From NCBI GenBank assembly GCA_035351315.1, contig DAOPVX010000005.1, positions 1 through 54,590 on the forward strand: 54,590 nucleotides of DNA, in the 5' to 3' direction. How positions within the stretch are numbered: position 1 is the stretch's first letter; each line of letters opens with the position of its first letter. Positions 9,203 to 17,358 of this stretch are shown piece by piece. This stretch comes from UBA1359 sp029570385. Lineage in GTDB: Bacteria > Patescibacteriota > Patescibacteriia > Patescibacteriales > Patescibacteriaceae. The notes under the pieces are model-generated. The model saw nothing but the letters and a program-made list of their open reading frames with translations, was not told where the DNA came from and did no database searches. Position numbers and translations under genes: made by a program.

Positions 9203-11728
9203 TTATTGACTAAAGTATTTTTCTTGATCTTCATCGTCATCAAATTCCAGCGCTTGTTCTGATTGATTTTGGTTGTCTTCTTCATCGTCATCATTTTGAT
9301 TAGTCGGTTCTTCGCTATAAATATCGGCTAGAATTTTTTCAGTGGCAGCTAACGGCAATTGATCGTCGGCAGTGTCAGTTTGTATCGCATCATCAGCAGA
9401 ATCGTTTTCGTTCGGTTCATGGTCTGACCAGATTTCATTGACTAAAAAATTGTCCGGCATTGAACTGGTGGCGGGGTTATGCAATGGTTGGCCGCTTACC
9501 GGTTGGTTTTTTTGCGCCTGATATTCCTCAGGACTAATATAAATTTCTCGAGCCTTAGCGCCATTAACCGGTCCGATAACTCCTTGTTCCTCCAGCTGAT
9601 CCAATAAGCTAGCGGCTCGTGGATAGCCAATTTTGAACATTCTTTGCAGATAGGTGGCTGAAGCTCGGCCGCTATTGATCACCGCTGCTTTAGCTTTTTC
9701 CAATAAATCATCATCACCATTGATGGTTGTCGTAGTCAAGGTGCCGCCATTGGGTAAATCAGGAACGCTATGTTTCTCAATAACATCTTTGAGATATTGC
9801 GGTTCGCCACTGCGAGCCTTAATATAATTAACTACTCGTTTAATTTCGTTTTCACTGACAAAGGCGCCCTGAATGCGGACTGGTTTAGCGATACGTGGCG
9901 AGCTAAAAAGCATATCACCCTTACCCATTAACCTTTCAGCTCCGGCGGTATCTAAGATTGTCCGTGAATCAACTTGTGATGCGACGGTAAAAGCGATACG
10001 CGCCGGCATATTGCCTTTGATGACGCCGGTAATAACATCAACGCTCGGCCGCTGAGTGGCTAATACCAAATGAATACCGGCAGCGCGCGACATTTGCGCT
10101 AAACGAATAATGCTAGCCTCAACTTCTTTACGCGACATCATCATCAAATCAGCCAACTCGTCAATAATAAAGATGATATAGGGAATTTTTTGGTTAGGGA
10201 ATTGCTGGTTAAAACTTTTAATATCCTTAGCGTGATTTTTTTGGAACATTTCCAAGCGGCGGCTCATTTCGTTAAGGGCCCAGCCTAGGGCATTGATGGT
10301 TTTACTCGCTTCATTAATTACCGGTGTTAGCAGATGCGGGATGCCGTTATAAATACTGAGCTCAACTCTTTTGGGATCAACCATTATTAATCGTAAATCT
10401 TCTGGACTGTTCTCGTAGATTAGGCTTAGAATTATGCAGTTAAGCATAACTGATTTACCGGAACCAGTAGTGCCGGCCACTAAAAGATGGGGCATTGAAG
10501 CTAGGTCTTCCATCCACACTTTACCAGTAACATCTTTGCCTAGAGCAATCATGGTATTATTTTTGCGTTGGCGGAAGTTGGGGCTATCAAGCATATCGCG
10601 TAGCCCAACAGTCGCGATAGTCTGATTGGGCACTTCAATACCGACCAATGACTTGCCGGGAATTGGCGCCTCAATACGAATCGGGTGCGGCGAGGCTAAG
10701 GCCATTGATAGATTACCAGCCAGACCGGTAATTTTTTCTAACCTGATGCCATCGGCTGGTTTAATAGCGTATTGAGTAATGGTCGGGCCGACAGTGATTT
10801 CGGCGACATCAACTGGAATATCAAAATTTTCCAATGTTGTTTTAATACGTTGGGCACTAATAACGGTATCGCCGCTTTCCGGCTTGTCCAGTTGGCGATC
10901 CAACAGATCAATCGGCAAATCAATCTTGCTAGTAGTCTTGCTGGGTTTATCTTTTTTAGTTTCGTTATCAGCCGGAACGGTTGTTTTAGCGGTTGTTGGC
11001 AGCGGCTTAATTTTGGCTGTTTCGGGTTGATGGTTATCGAGCAACTCGTTTAATTCAGGTTCTGATGTATAGACGGTAGCCAGCTCTTCTTCGGGTGATA
11101 AATTTTTATTATCAGCGCGGCGAAAGAGATTGATAATATAATGCCAGCCGCTTATTAATGGTTCAATTAGGACTTTATTAAAGATACTGCGTCGTCCTAA
11201 CAAGCAACTTAAGTTGGTATTAAAAATAAAAATTAGGCTGATAATTAAAATAGCAATAGTTAATACTAAACTAGACCAATAGCCAAAAAGACTAGTCAAT
11301 CCCCAAGTTAGACCATAGCCGACATAACCGCCGCCTTGACCGTCGGCAATGTAACTGTGCCAATGATTTTCGGCCAGACAAAAATGAAAGAAGCTTTGTA
11401 GGCCGGCGAAAAGCAACCCCCAGCCGACAAATTTAATGGTTGTGATGCGCAATCGTTCCCGATAATAAATAAAGACGGCCAAAGCCAGTAGAAATATCGG
11501 CAGAAACCAGCGTCCCCAGCCGAGCAGTTGACTAATGGCGTTATACAAATATTGGCCGATTAGGCCCTCTGGCTTAATTAAACTTAGTAGACTGATGGCT
11601 GCCAGCAGAGCTAGCACAATGGCACTGATGCTTTTTTTAGACTCGGCACTAAGGCTGCGTCCGCCCAAAGATAAATATTCCAGTCCAGGCTGGTTAGCAT
11701 TTAAATTACGTTTTTTCCGTTTAGCCAT
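9203..11728 (-). CDS. ftsK: DNA translocase FtsK/SpoIIIE
   Basis: 841 aa. The N-terminal 180 residues hold about four or five membrane segments. A short acidic linker (about 210-290) leads to the alpha/beta translocase motor with Walker A GTTGSGKS near residue 416-424 and Walker B IIFIIDELADLMM. The gamma winged-helix domain (about 665-730: RASATYLQRMFKIGYPRAA) would read FtsK-orienting DNA sequences. The last 100 residues are an unusually long acidic Asp/Glu/Gln/Asn-rich tail. The protein pumps chromosome ends across the division septum and activates dimer resolution. It is the first gene of the run to VanW, behind the promoter at 11793-11821. The linker is much shorter than in E. coli FtsK and similar to SpoIIIE. 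Confidence 0.96.
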   Translation of the reverse strand: MAKRKKRNLNANQPGLEYLSLGGRSLSAESKKSISAIVLALLAAISLLSLIKPEGLIGQYLYNAISQLLGWGRWFLPIFLLALAVFIYYRERLRITTIKFVGWGLLFAGLQSFFHFCLAENHWHSYIADGQGGGYVGYGLTWGLTSLFGYWSSLVLTIAILIISLIFIFNTNLSCLLGRRSIFNKVLIEPLISGWHYIINLFRRADNKNLSPEEELATVYTSEPELNELLDNHQPETAKIKPLPTTAKTTVPADNETKKDKPSKTTSKIDLPIDLLDRQLDKPESGDTVISAQRIKTTLENFDIPVDVAEITVGPTITQYAIKPADGIRLEKITGLAGNLSMALASPHPIRIEAPIPGKSLVGIEVPNQTIATVGLRDMLDSPNFRQRKNNTMIALGKDVTGKVWMEDLASMPHLLVAGTTGSGKSVMLNCIILSLIYENSPEDLRLIMVDPKRVELSIYNGIPHLLTPVINEASKTINALGWALNEMSRRLEMFQKNHAKDIKSFNQQFPNQKIPYIIFIIDELADLMMMSRKEVEASIIRLAQMSRAAGIHLVLATQRPSVDVITGVIKGNMPARIAFTVASQVDSRTILDTAGAERLMGKGDMLFSSPRIAKPVRIQGAFVSENEIKRVVNYIKARSGEPQYLKDVIEKHSVPDLPNGGTLTTTTINGDDDLLEKAKAAVINSGRASATYLQRMFKIGYPRAASLLDQLEEQGVIGPVNGAKAREIYISPEEYQAQKNQPVSGQPLHNPATSSMPDNFLVNEIWSDHEPNENDSADDAIQTDTADDQLPLAATEKILADIYSEEPTNQNDDDEEDNQNQSEQALEFDDDEDQEKYFSQ

Positions 11729-11792
11729 ATCCTATTAATAAGCAACCGAAACGCTGGAAGCGGCGGTTGAAGCTTGCTTTCTTGATGTTGAA

Positions 11793-11821
11793 AGTATACC
11801 ATTACTGATGAATTTCAACAA
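11793..11821 (-). promoter_or_regulatory. Promoter for the ftsK run
   Basis: Read on the minus strand: TTGTTG (11816-11821), a 17-base spacer ending in TGG, and TATACT (11793-11798). It leaves a 5' leader of about 60 bases before the ftsK ATG. Confidence 0.5.
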
Positions 11822-11860
11822 CTATTATTTTATTATTGATGGTGTTAATTTTAGTATTTT

Positions 11861-12862
11861 ATGAATTGGTTAGCCTGGTCACAATTTTTAGCTGGCCGTC
11901 CAGCTTTTCGCCAGCGGCAATTAGAACAAGCGGTTTTTCAGCAACTCGTAACTGATTGGTCAGCGGTTACGACTTTATCGGCGGCTGATCGTCAGTGGCT
12001 AACTGATAATTGTCCGCTAGATATTAAGGCTCGAATTTTTGGTCAGGATAATGATCAAGCCCAAAAAGCACAGATAATTTTTAGCGATGGCCAGCGAGTT
12101 GAAACCGTGTTAATGCGTCATGGCGATGGTCGGCGAACCGTTTGCCTATCATCACAGGTCGGCTGTCCGCTAGGCTGTCAATTTTGCAGCACTGGACAAC
12201 AAGGTTTTCAGCGCAATTTATCATCTGGCGAAATCGTTGAGCAGGCGCTACTGTGGCAAAGGTTATTGGCTGTGACGGGTCAGCGGATTGATAATTTGGT
12301 TTTTATGGGCATGGGTGAGCCGCTGCTTAATTTAGCCGCAGTATTAACGGCTACTGAGTGGTTGCATCGGTCCAACGGTTTTAATATCGGTTGGCGACAT
12401 ATAGCGATTTCCACGGTCGGTTTAGTGCCCGAATTGAAACAGCTTACTAAGTATGGCCAACAGATAAAATTAGCCTGGTCGCTGCATGCCGCTAATGATC
12501 AATTACGCCGTCGTTTAATGCCGATTAATCGCCGCTATGCTTTAGCAGCTGTTAAACAGGCTTTTTTAAATTATGCTCAGGTGGCCAATCGGCGAGTTAT
12601 GGTTGAGTATTTATTGTTAGATCAAGTTAATGATAGCCTGGTCCAGGCCGAAGAGCTAGCTGACTTTCTGGCTGATTTCCCCAAAAATTTATTAGTCATT
12701 AATTTGTTGACTTATAATCCCGGAGCTGGTCAGTTTAGGCCTAGTCAGGCCAAGGTGCGTCGCCATTTTGCCAATATTTTACAGCGGCACGGCTATAAAG
12801 TAACTGAACGCAACAGCTTGGGTCAAGCAGTAATCGGGGCTTGTGGCCAATTGGCCGGTTAG
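11861..12862 (+). CDS. rlmN: 23S rRNA/tRNA adenine-C2 methyltransferase RlmN
   Basis: 333 aa. A radical-SAM enzyme that methylates C2 of A2503 in 23S rRNA and A37 in some tRNAs. The iron-sulphur cluster cysteines are C102, C106 and C109 in GCPLGCQFCSTG. The C-terminal GACGQL motif supplies C328, the cysteine that is transiently methylated. The N-terminal 90 residues match the RlmN accessory domain, and FMGMGEPLLN marks the SAM-binding part. The length is normal. The start codon has no clear SD, and the gene is transcribed divergently from ftsK. It is followed by metG after 49 bases. Confidence 0.96.
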   Translation: MNWLAWSQFLAGRPAFRQRQLEQAVFQQLVTDWSAVTTLSAADRQWLTDNCPLDIKARIFGQDNDQAQKAQIIFSDGQRVETVLMRHGDGRRTVCLSSQVGCPLGCQFCSTGQQGFQRNLSSGEIVEQALLWQRLLAVTGQRIDNLVFMGMGEPLLNLAAVLTATEWLHRSNGFNIGWRHIAISTVGLVPELKQLTKYGQQIKLAWSLHAANDQLRRRLMPINRRYALAAVKQAFLNYAQVANRRVMVEYLLLDQVNDSLVQAEELADFLADFPKNLLVINLLTYNPGAGQFRPSQAKVRRHFANILQRHGYKVTERNSLGQAVIGACGQLAG

Positions 12863-12911
12863 AATTGCTTTTACTCCTAGCCGATGATAAAATAAGCTTA
12901 TTAGATGATTT

Positions 12912-14351
12912 ATGGCTCAATTTTATTTAACCACCACCTTGCCTTATATCAACTCCGAGCCGCATCTCGGTTTTGCTTTAGAAATAGTTAGAGCTGATGC
13001 GTTGGCTCGCGCTCATCGTCTGGCCGGCGATAATGTTTTTTTTAATACTGGCGTCGATGAACATGGTTTAAAGGTTTGGCGTAAAGCCCAAGGGTTGGGC
13101 CTGGAAACTCAAGCTTATTGCGACAAATTAGCCGCCAGTTTTAACGATTTAAAAAAATTGCTTGATTTAAGCTACGATAATTTTATCCGCACCACTGATC
13201 AGCATCATCAGGCGGCAGCGCAAGAATTTTGGCGACGTTGCTTAGCTAGCGGCGATATTTACAAACAACATTATAGCGTTAAATATTGTGTTGGTTGCGA
13301 GATGGAAAAGACTGATTCCGAATTAGAAAACGGTCATTGTCCGCTGCATCCCGACCAGGACCTGGAATTGATTGATGAAGAGAATTATTTTTTTCGTCTA
13401 TCCAAATATCAAAATCAATTACTTAAGCTTTATGATAGTCAACCGGATTTTGTCGTGCCGGCTAATCGTTTAAAAGAAATTCGCAATTTTGTAGCTAACG
13501 GTCTGCAGGATTTTAGTATTTCTCGTCTAGTTAGCAAATTACCCTGGGGGGTAGCTGTACCGGATGATCCGGAACAGGTAATGTATGTTTGGTTTGATGC
13601 TTTAGTTAATTATATTTCAGCTATTGGTTGGCCAGATAAACCGGAAAAATTTAATCAATGGTGGCCGGCGGTGCAGATTGCCGGTAAAGATAATTTGCGG
13701 CCGCAAGCATTAATGTGGCAAGCGATGTTGATGTCAGCCGGTTTGCCAGCTAGTCGGCAGATTTTTATTGATGGCTTTATTACGGCTGGCGGTCAAAAAA
13801 TGAGCAAAAGTTTAGGCAATGTCATTTCGCCGGTGGAGTTAGTGGAGAAATTTGGCGCTGATGTTGTTCGCTATTATTTGTTAGCGGAGATTAATGACCG
13901 TGATGACGGCGATTATACTGATGAACGATTTATGGAAGTTTATCAGGCTGATTTGGCTAATGGTCTAGGTAATTTATTTTCCCGACTAGGCAATTTGGCT
14001 TGGAAAAATGGTCTCAATCCGTTAGCACCAAAGATTGGCCAGCTGTATACAAAAGTTATTCAGTCAGTTGAAAACTGGCAGTTTAATCAAGCAGTCGGCT
14101 ACATCTGGCAAGTTTATCGGCAGATTGATAAAAAATTAACCGAGCAGCAGCCTTGGAAATTGGAAACAGCCGCGGCGCAAAAGAGTCTGCAACCCTTAGT
14201 GGAAGATTTAGTGGACGCTGCCTATTGTTTACAAATATTTTTACCAACTACAGCTAAGACAATCCTTAATTTTTTTAGTCAACCAATAACCGGCAAGCCG
14301 AAGCCGTTATTTCCGCGTTTTGATCAGTTTAATAATAATTTTAAAAAATAA
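12912..14351 (+). CDS. metG: Methionyl-tRNA synthetase
   Basis: 479 aa. A class I synthetase that charges tRNA-Met in the cytoplasm. The HIGH-type motif is PHLG (residues 17-20) after the opening TTTLPYINSEPHLGF. The connective-peptide zinc knuckle shows CVGC and a further CPLHP. KMSKS is exact at about residues 296-300 (QKMSKSLGN). The anticodon-binding helical domain follows (about 350-470). There is no C-terminal tRNA-binding (EMAP-like) extension, so this is the short form. The cvpA gene starts 8 bases later. Confidence 0.97.
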   Translation: MAQFYLTTTLPYINSEPHLGFALEIVRADALARAHRLAGDNVFFNTGVDEHGLKVWRKAQGLGLETQAYCDKLAASFNDLKKLLDLSYDNFIRTTDQHHQAAAQEFWRRCLASGDIYKQHYSVKYCVGCEMEKTDSELENGHCPLHPDQDLELIDEENYFFRLSKYQNQLLKLYDSQPDFVVPANRLKEIRNFVANGLQDFSISRLVSKLPWGVAVPDDPEQVMYVWFDALVNYISAIGWPDKPEKFNQWWPAVQIAGKDNLRPQALMWQAMLMSAGLPASRQIFIDGFITAGGQKMSKSLGNVISPVELVEKFGADVVRYYLLAEINDRDDGDYTDERFMEVYQADLANGLGNLFSRLGNLAWKNGLNPLAPKIGQLYTKVIQSVENWQFNQAVGYIWQVYRQIDKKLTEQQPWKLETAAAQKSLQPLVEDLVDAAYCLQIFLPTTAKTILNFFSQPITGKPKPLFPRFDQFNNNFKK

Positions 14352-14359
14352 TAAATAAT

Positions 14360-14875
14360 ATGCTGGCAGTTGATATTTTCTTTATCGTCGTTTTGGGCTT
14401 AGCTTTTTTAGCTGGTCTGCGGCGTGGCTTATTTAAGGTGGTTGGCTCGCTTATCGGTTTGGTAGTCGGCGCTTGGATAGCTAGCCACTATTATTTGGTT
14501 GTTTTTGATTGGCTAGTACAACATTTTTCTGAATCTTGGCTAATTAATAAAATTGCGATTTTTATTATTTTATTTTTTGTCGCCAGCAATTTGACGGCTT
14601 GGGCGTTCTCTTTTTTGGGTGGGGTTTGGGAGGCTATAACGATTATTCCACTAATGAAGACAGCCAATCGGTTGCTGGGCGGTGTTCTAAATTTAGCCGA
14701 GGCCGCTTTGTCTTGGTCATTGATTCTATTTTTTTTAAGCCGTTATTTACCAACTAGCACTGAGCTTGGCCAGCAATTAAGTCAATCAATAATTGCTCCC
14801 TATTTAATGACTATCGGCAAGATTTTGTGGCCGCTTTTACCAGTGGTGCTGAAGCAGATGCAAGCATTGTGGTAA
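14360..14875 (+). CDS. CvpA family membrane protein
   Basis: 171 aa with four membrane segments (about residues 3-22, 27-48, 62-86 and 108-130). The opening (DIFFIVVLGLAFLAGLRRGLFKVV) has the Gly-rich, RG-containing pattern of the CvpA family, followed by GLVVGAWIA. Family members are linked to colicin V production, biofilm or envelope stress, but no reaction is known. The gene follows metG by 8 bases and ends the plus-strand run; the terminator at 15006-15031 would stop it. Confidence 0.85.
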   Translation: MLAVDIFFIVVLGLAFLAGLRRGLFKVVGSLIGLVVGAWIASHYYLVVFDWLVQHFSESWLINKIAIFIILFFVASNLTAWAFSFLGGVWEAITIIPLMKTANRLLGGVLNLAEAALSWSLILFFLSRYLPTSTELGQQLSQSIIAPYLMTIGKILWPLLPVVLKQMQALW

Positions 14876-14944
14876 ATTATAAGGTTATTATTTTAGTGTT
14901 TGCTTATCTTATTGGTTGTTAAGTTCCTAGACAGTTAAGATTAT

Positions 14945-14987
14945 TAAAAAAAGAGGGACATAGAGCCGGCGAGCCGGATATGTCCCG
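14945..14987 (-). terminator. Minus-strand intrinsic terminator
   Basis: GGGACATA (14956-14963) pairs with TATGTCCC (14980-14987), with an inner CCGG/CCGG stem. On the minus strand it is followed by a run of seven T (14947-14953). It ends transcription from the small gene at 15251-15015. Confidence 0.8.
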
Positions 14988-15005
14988 TAAGAACTTGATT
15001 TTGTG

Positions 15006-15031
15006 CGGCGGCTTTTAGCCGCCGTTTTTTT
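15006..15031 (+). terminator. Plus-strand intrinsic terminator
   Basis: CGGCGGC (15006-15012), a short TTTTA loop, GCCGCCG (15018-15024), then seven T. It ends the rlmN-metG-cvpA run. The stop codon of the opposing minus-strand gene (15015-15017) lies in its loop, so transcripts from both directions overlap for about 90 bases here. Confidence 0.85.
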
Positions 15032-15251
15032 GTTTAGCCACAGCGACAATGTCGCTGTGATAGTTTTCGTCGACTTGGTTGAACTCTTTTTTGTCAAAGA
15101 GTTTGATCTTGGCGACCACCATCTGTCTGGTGGTCTCAGCACATTGAGGGTGGTTCAAAATGATATCTGCTTCTTCAACTGTTTTGCACCCCAGTGCCGT
15201 GACGTGTAGGTCATCCGAAGACAACCCCTGACTTATTGAAACGATCGGCAT
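15015..15251 (-). CDS. Small hypothetical soluble protein
   Basis: 78 aa, not recognised. It has no membrane segment or signal peptide. It contains the pattern GCKTVEEADIILNHPQCAET and a C-terminal KEFNQVDENYHSDIVAVAKQK; two Cys and three His could bind metal, but the spacing fits no motif I know. The start is set by a perfect AGGAGG (15259-15264) seven bases before the ATG. It has its own promoter (15297-15325) and terminator. Codons end in C far more often than in neighbours (all Asn codons are AAC, all His codons CAC). Probably an accessory gene with its own history. A GTCC/GGAC dyad lies in its leader. Confidence 0.75.
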   Translation of the reverse strand: MPIVSISQGLSSDDLHVTALGCKTVEEADIILNHPQCAETTRQMVVAKIKLFDKKEFNQVDENYHSDIVAVAKQKNGG

Positions 15252-15296
15252 TTTATTGCCTCCTTTTTATTTTTTGTCCTATTTAGGGACACTTTG

Positions 15297-15325
15297 TACT
15301 TATCATTAATTCTTTGGCTTGTCAA
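15297..15325 (-). promoter_or_regulatory. Promoter for the small gene at 15251
   Basis: Minus strand: consensus TTGACA (15320-15325), a 17-base spacer, and TAAGTA (15297-15302). The leader contains the dyad TGTCC...GGACA (about 15275-15291), which could be an operator or a leader hairpin. Confidence 0.55.
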
Positions 15326-15428
15326 GCGCAGGCTTATTTTATGGGCTAAACAGGGTGGACGAAGCCAGTAAATTATGATAGATTAAAGCTAGTTGAGGCT
15401 TTAGTTTTATTTGGATAATTTTTTGTTT

Positions 15429-16280
15429 ATGCGCCTAGTTGATACTCATGCTCATGTTAATTTTAATGCCTTTAAGGACGATGGTGATGAAGTGATTAAG
15501 CGTTCATTAGAGGTCGGCGTCGGCATGATTTTAGTCGGTTCAGAGGCGCGGACTTCCAAGCGAGCGATTGATTATGCTAATCGTTACGAACACGGAGTCT
15601 GGGCAGCGGTTGGTCTGCATCCAACCCATTTGTTTGCTGCCCGCGTTAAGGGCGATGATTATAGTTTTGTAACGCGTGGCGAAGAGTTTGATAGTGAAGT
15701 TTATGGCAAGCTAGCCGACTTCAGCAAAGTGGTGGCAATTGGCGAAGTTGGTTTAGATTATTATCATTTAGATGAATTTGATGTCACGCCAGACGAGATT
15801 AAGGACAAACAGAAACAAGTCCTTAGCCAGCAATTAATCTTGGCCGCCAAGCGTGAATTACCGGTTATTCTTCATTGTCGCGATGCTCATAATGATTTAT
15901 TGCCATTACTACAGGATTTTCGCCGCCAATACCGCCAGCTATTACCGGTATCTCGCCCTTGGGGAGTGGTTCATTGTTTTTCCGGTAACGAGAGCTTGGC
16001 TAACGAATATTTTGCTATTGGCTTATTAATATCTTTTAACGGCCTCATAACCTTTTCTCATGACTGGGATTATTTAATTAAAAAATTACCGGCGGATAAG
16101 TTTTTAGTGGAAACTGATTGTCCCTACTTAACGCCGGCACCATTTCGCGGCCAGCGCAATGAGCCTGGTTTGGTTAGTTTAACGGCGGAACGGATTGGGC
16201 AATTAAAAGGCTGGTCGCTGGAGCGGATTGCTGATATAACGACTGACAACGCTCGTAATTTATTTAATATTGATTGGTAA
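15429..16280 (+). CDS. tatD: TatD family metal-dependent hydrolase/DNase
   Basis: 283 aa from the ATG at 15429, which gives the family-typical opening MRLVDTHAHVN; an in-frame TTG at 15411 would add six residues and is less likely. Metal ligands are visible in order: H7 and H9 in the opening, the Glu of AIGEVGLDYYH, the His of LHCRDAH, the His of VHCFSGN, and the Asp of ETDCPYL. The fold is a TIM barrel. TatD proteins act as 3'-5' exonucleases or DNA-repair/turnover nucleases in the cytoplasm. The stop codon is 4 bases before the rmuC ATG, so the two are coupled. Confidence 0.93.
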   Translation: MRLVDTHAHVNFNAFKDDGDEVIKRSLEVGVGMILVGSEARTSKRAIDYANRYEHGVWAAVGLHPTHLFAARVKGDDYSFVTRGEEFDSEVYGKLADFSKVVAIGEVGLDYYHLDEFDVTPDEIKDKQKQVLSQQLILAAKRELPVILHCRDAHNDLLPLLQDFRRQYRQLLPVSRPWGVVHCFSGNESLANEYFAIGLLISFNGLITFSHDWDYLIKKLPADKFLVETDCPYLTPAPFRGQRNEPGLVSLTAERIGQLKGWSLERIADITTDNARNLFNIDW

Positions 16281-16284
16281 TTAT

Positions 16285-17355
16285 ATGGAAATAATTTTGG
16301 CTATCGCCGTTGTTTTGTTAATTGGTGTATTAGTCTGGCTCATAGTAACTAAGCGTGATAGCGGTGGTAGGCTAATTGCTTTACAGGAGAAAATGGGTTT
16401 ATTGGTGACACAAAACAGTGAGTTAAAAAATCTATTAGATGAGAAATTGCGTGAAACTCATCAAGCCAGTCAAAATCAGTATCTAAATACTATGAACGCG
16501 GTCCAATCTATCGCCAATCAGTCTAATCGGCTGCTTAGTGATGTAACTCGCAATTTAACTGAGCTGCAATCCAGCAATAAACAGATTCTTGGCTTTTCCA
16601 GCCAGCTGCAGAGTTTGCAGGATATTTTAAAAAATCCGAAGCAGCGCGGCGTTCTTGGTGAATATTTTTTAGAAGAAATTTTAAAAAATGTTTTACCACC
16701 CGGCACTTTTCAAGTTCAATATCCTTTTAAGAATGGTGAGATTGTTGATGCTGTTGTTTTTGTTCGCGATAAGTTAATTCCGATCGACTCTAAATTTTCA
16801 TTAGAAAATTATGAGAAAATTCTTAATACTAAAGACGATGAGCAGAGAATTAATTTGGAGAAATCTTTTAAACAAGACTTAAAAAATCGGATTGATGAAA
16901 CAAGCAAATATGTCCGGCCGGCCGAAGGAACTATGGATTTTGCCTTTATGTTTATTCCATCCGAGGCGATTTATTATGATTTATTGGTTAATAAGGTTGG
17001 GGCTATTCAAATTGAAACCAAAGATCTGATTGAATATGCCTTTCGGGATAAGCATGTTATTATTGTTTCGCCAACGAGCTTTCTAGCCTATTTACAGACG
17101 GTTTTGCAAGGTTTAAAGGCTTTGCAGATTGAAGAGAATGCCAAGACTATTAAAGTTAATGTGGAAAAATTGGCTCGGCATTTAGCCTCGTATGAAGAAT
17201 TTTTGCGCAAGCTAGGAAATGGACTGGGAACCGTGGTTAATCATTATAATCATGCTTATCAAGAGTTTAAGAAAGTTGATCGCGATATTGTTAAGATTAC
17301 CGGTGCCGAGGCTCAAGTAGCGCCATTAGAAATAGATCGGCCACAAAATGATTAA
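16285..17355 (+). CDS. rmuC: DNA recombination protein RmuC
   Basis: 356 aa from the ATG at 16285; a TTG 15 bases upstream overlaps tatD and is less likely. The first 20 residues are a membrane anchor (ILAIAVVLLIGVLVWLI). A coiled coil follows (about 35-110). The RmuC domain (about 115-330) begins KQRGVLGEYFLEEIL and contains IPIDSKFSLENYE, with residues typical of its restriction-nuclease-like fold. RmuC limits recombination at short inverted repeats and is a predicted nuclease. The next gene starts 3 bases after its stop. Confidence 0.93.
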   Translation: MEIILAIAVVLLIGVLVWLIVTKRDSGGRLIALQEKMGLLVTQNSELKNLLDEKLRETHQASQNQYLNTMNAVQSIANQSNRLLSDVTRNLTELQSSNKQILGFSSQLQSLQDILKNPKQRGVLGEYFLEEILKNVLPPGTFQVQYPFKNGEIVDAVVFVRDKLIPIDSKFSLENYEKILNTKDDEQRINLEKSFKQDLKNRIDETSKYVRPAEGTMDFAFMFIPSEAIYYDLLVNKVGAIQIETKDLIEYAFRDKHVIIVSPTSFLAYLQTVLQGLKALQIEENAKTIKVNVEKLARHLASYEEFLRKLGNGLGTVVNHYNHAYQEFKKVDRDIVKITGAEAQVAPLEIDRPQND

Positions 17356-17358
17356 GTT

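Noticed and set aside
10772..11053. Plus-strand frames opposite ftsK
   Set aside because: They mirror the ftsK coding frame on the other strand and have no SD or family resemblance.
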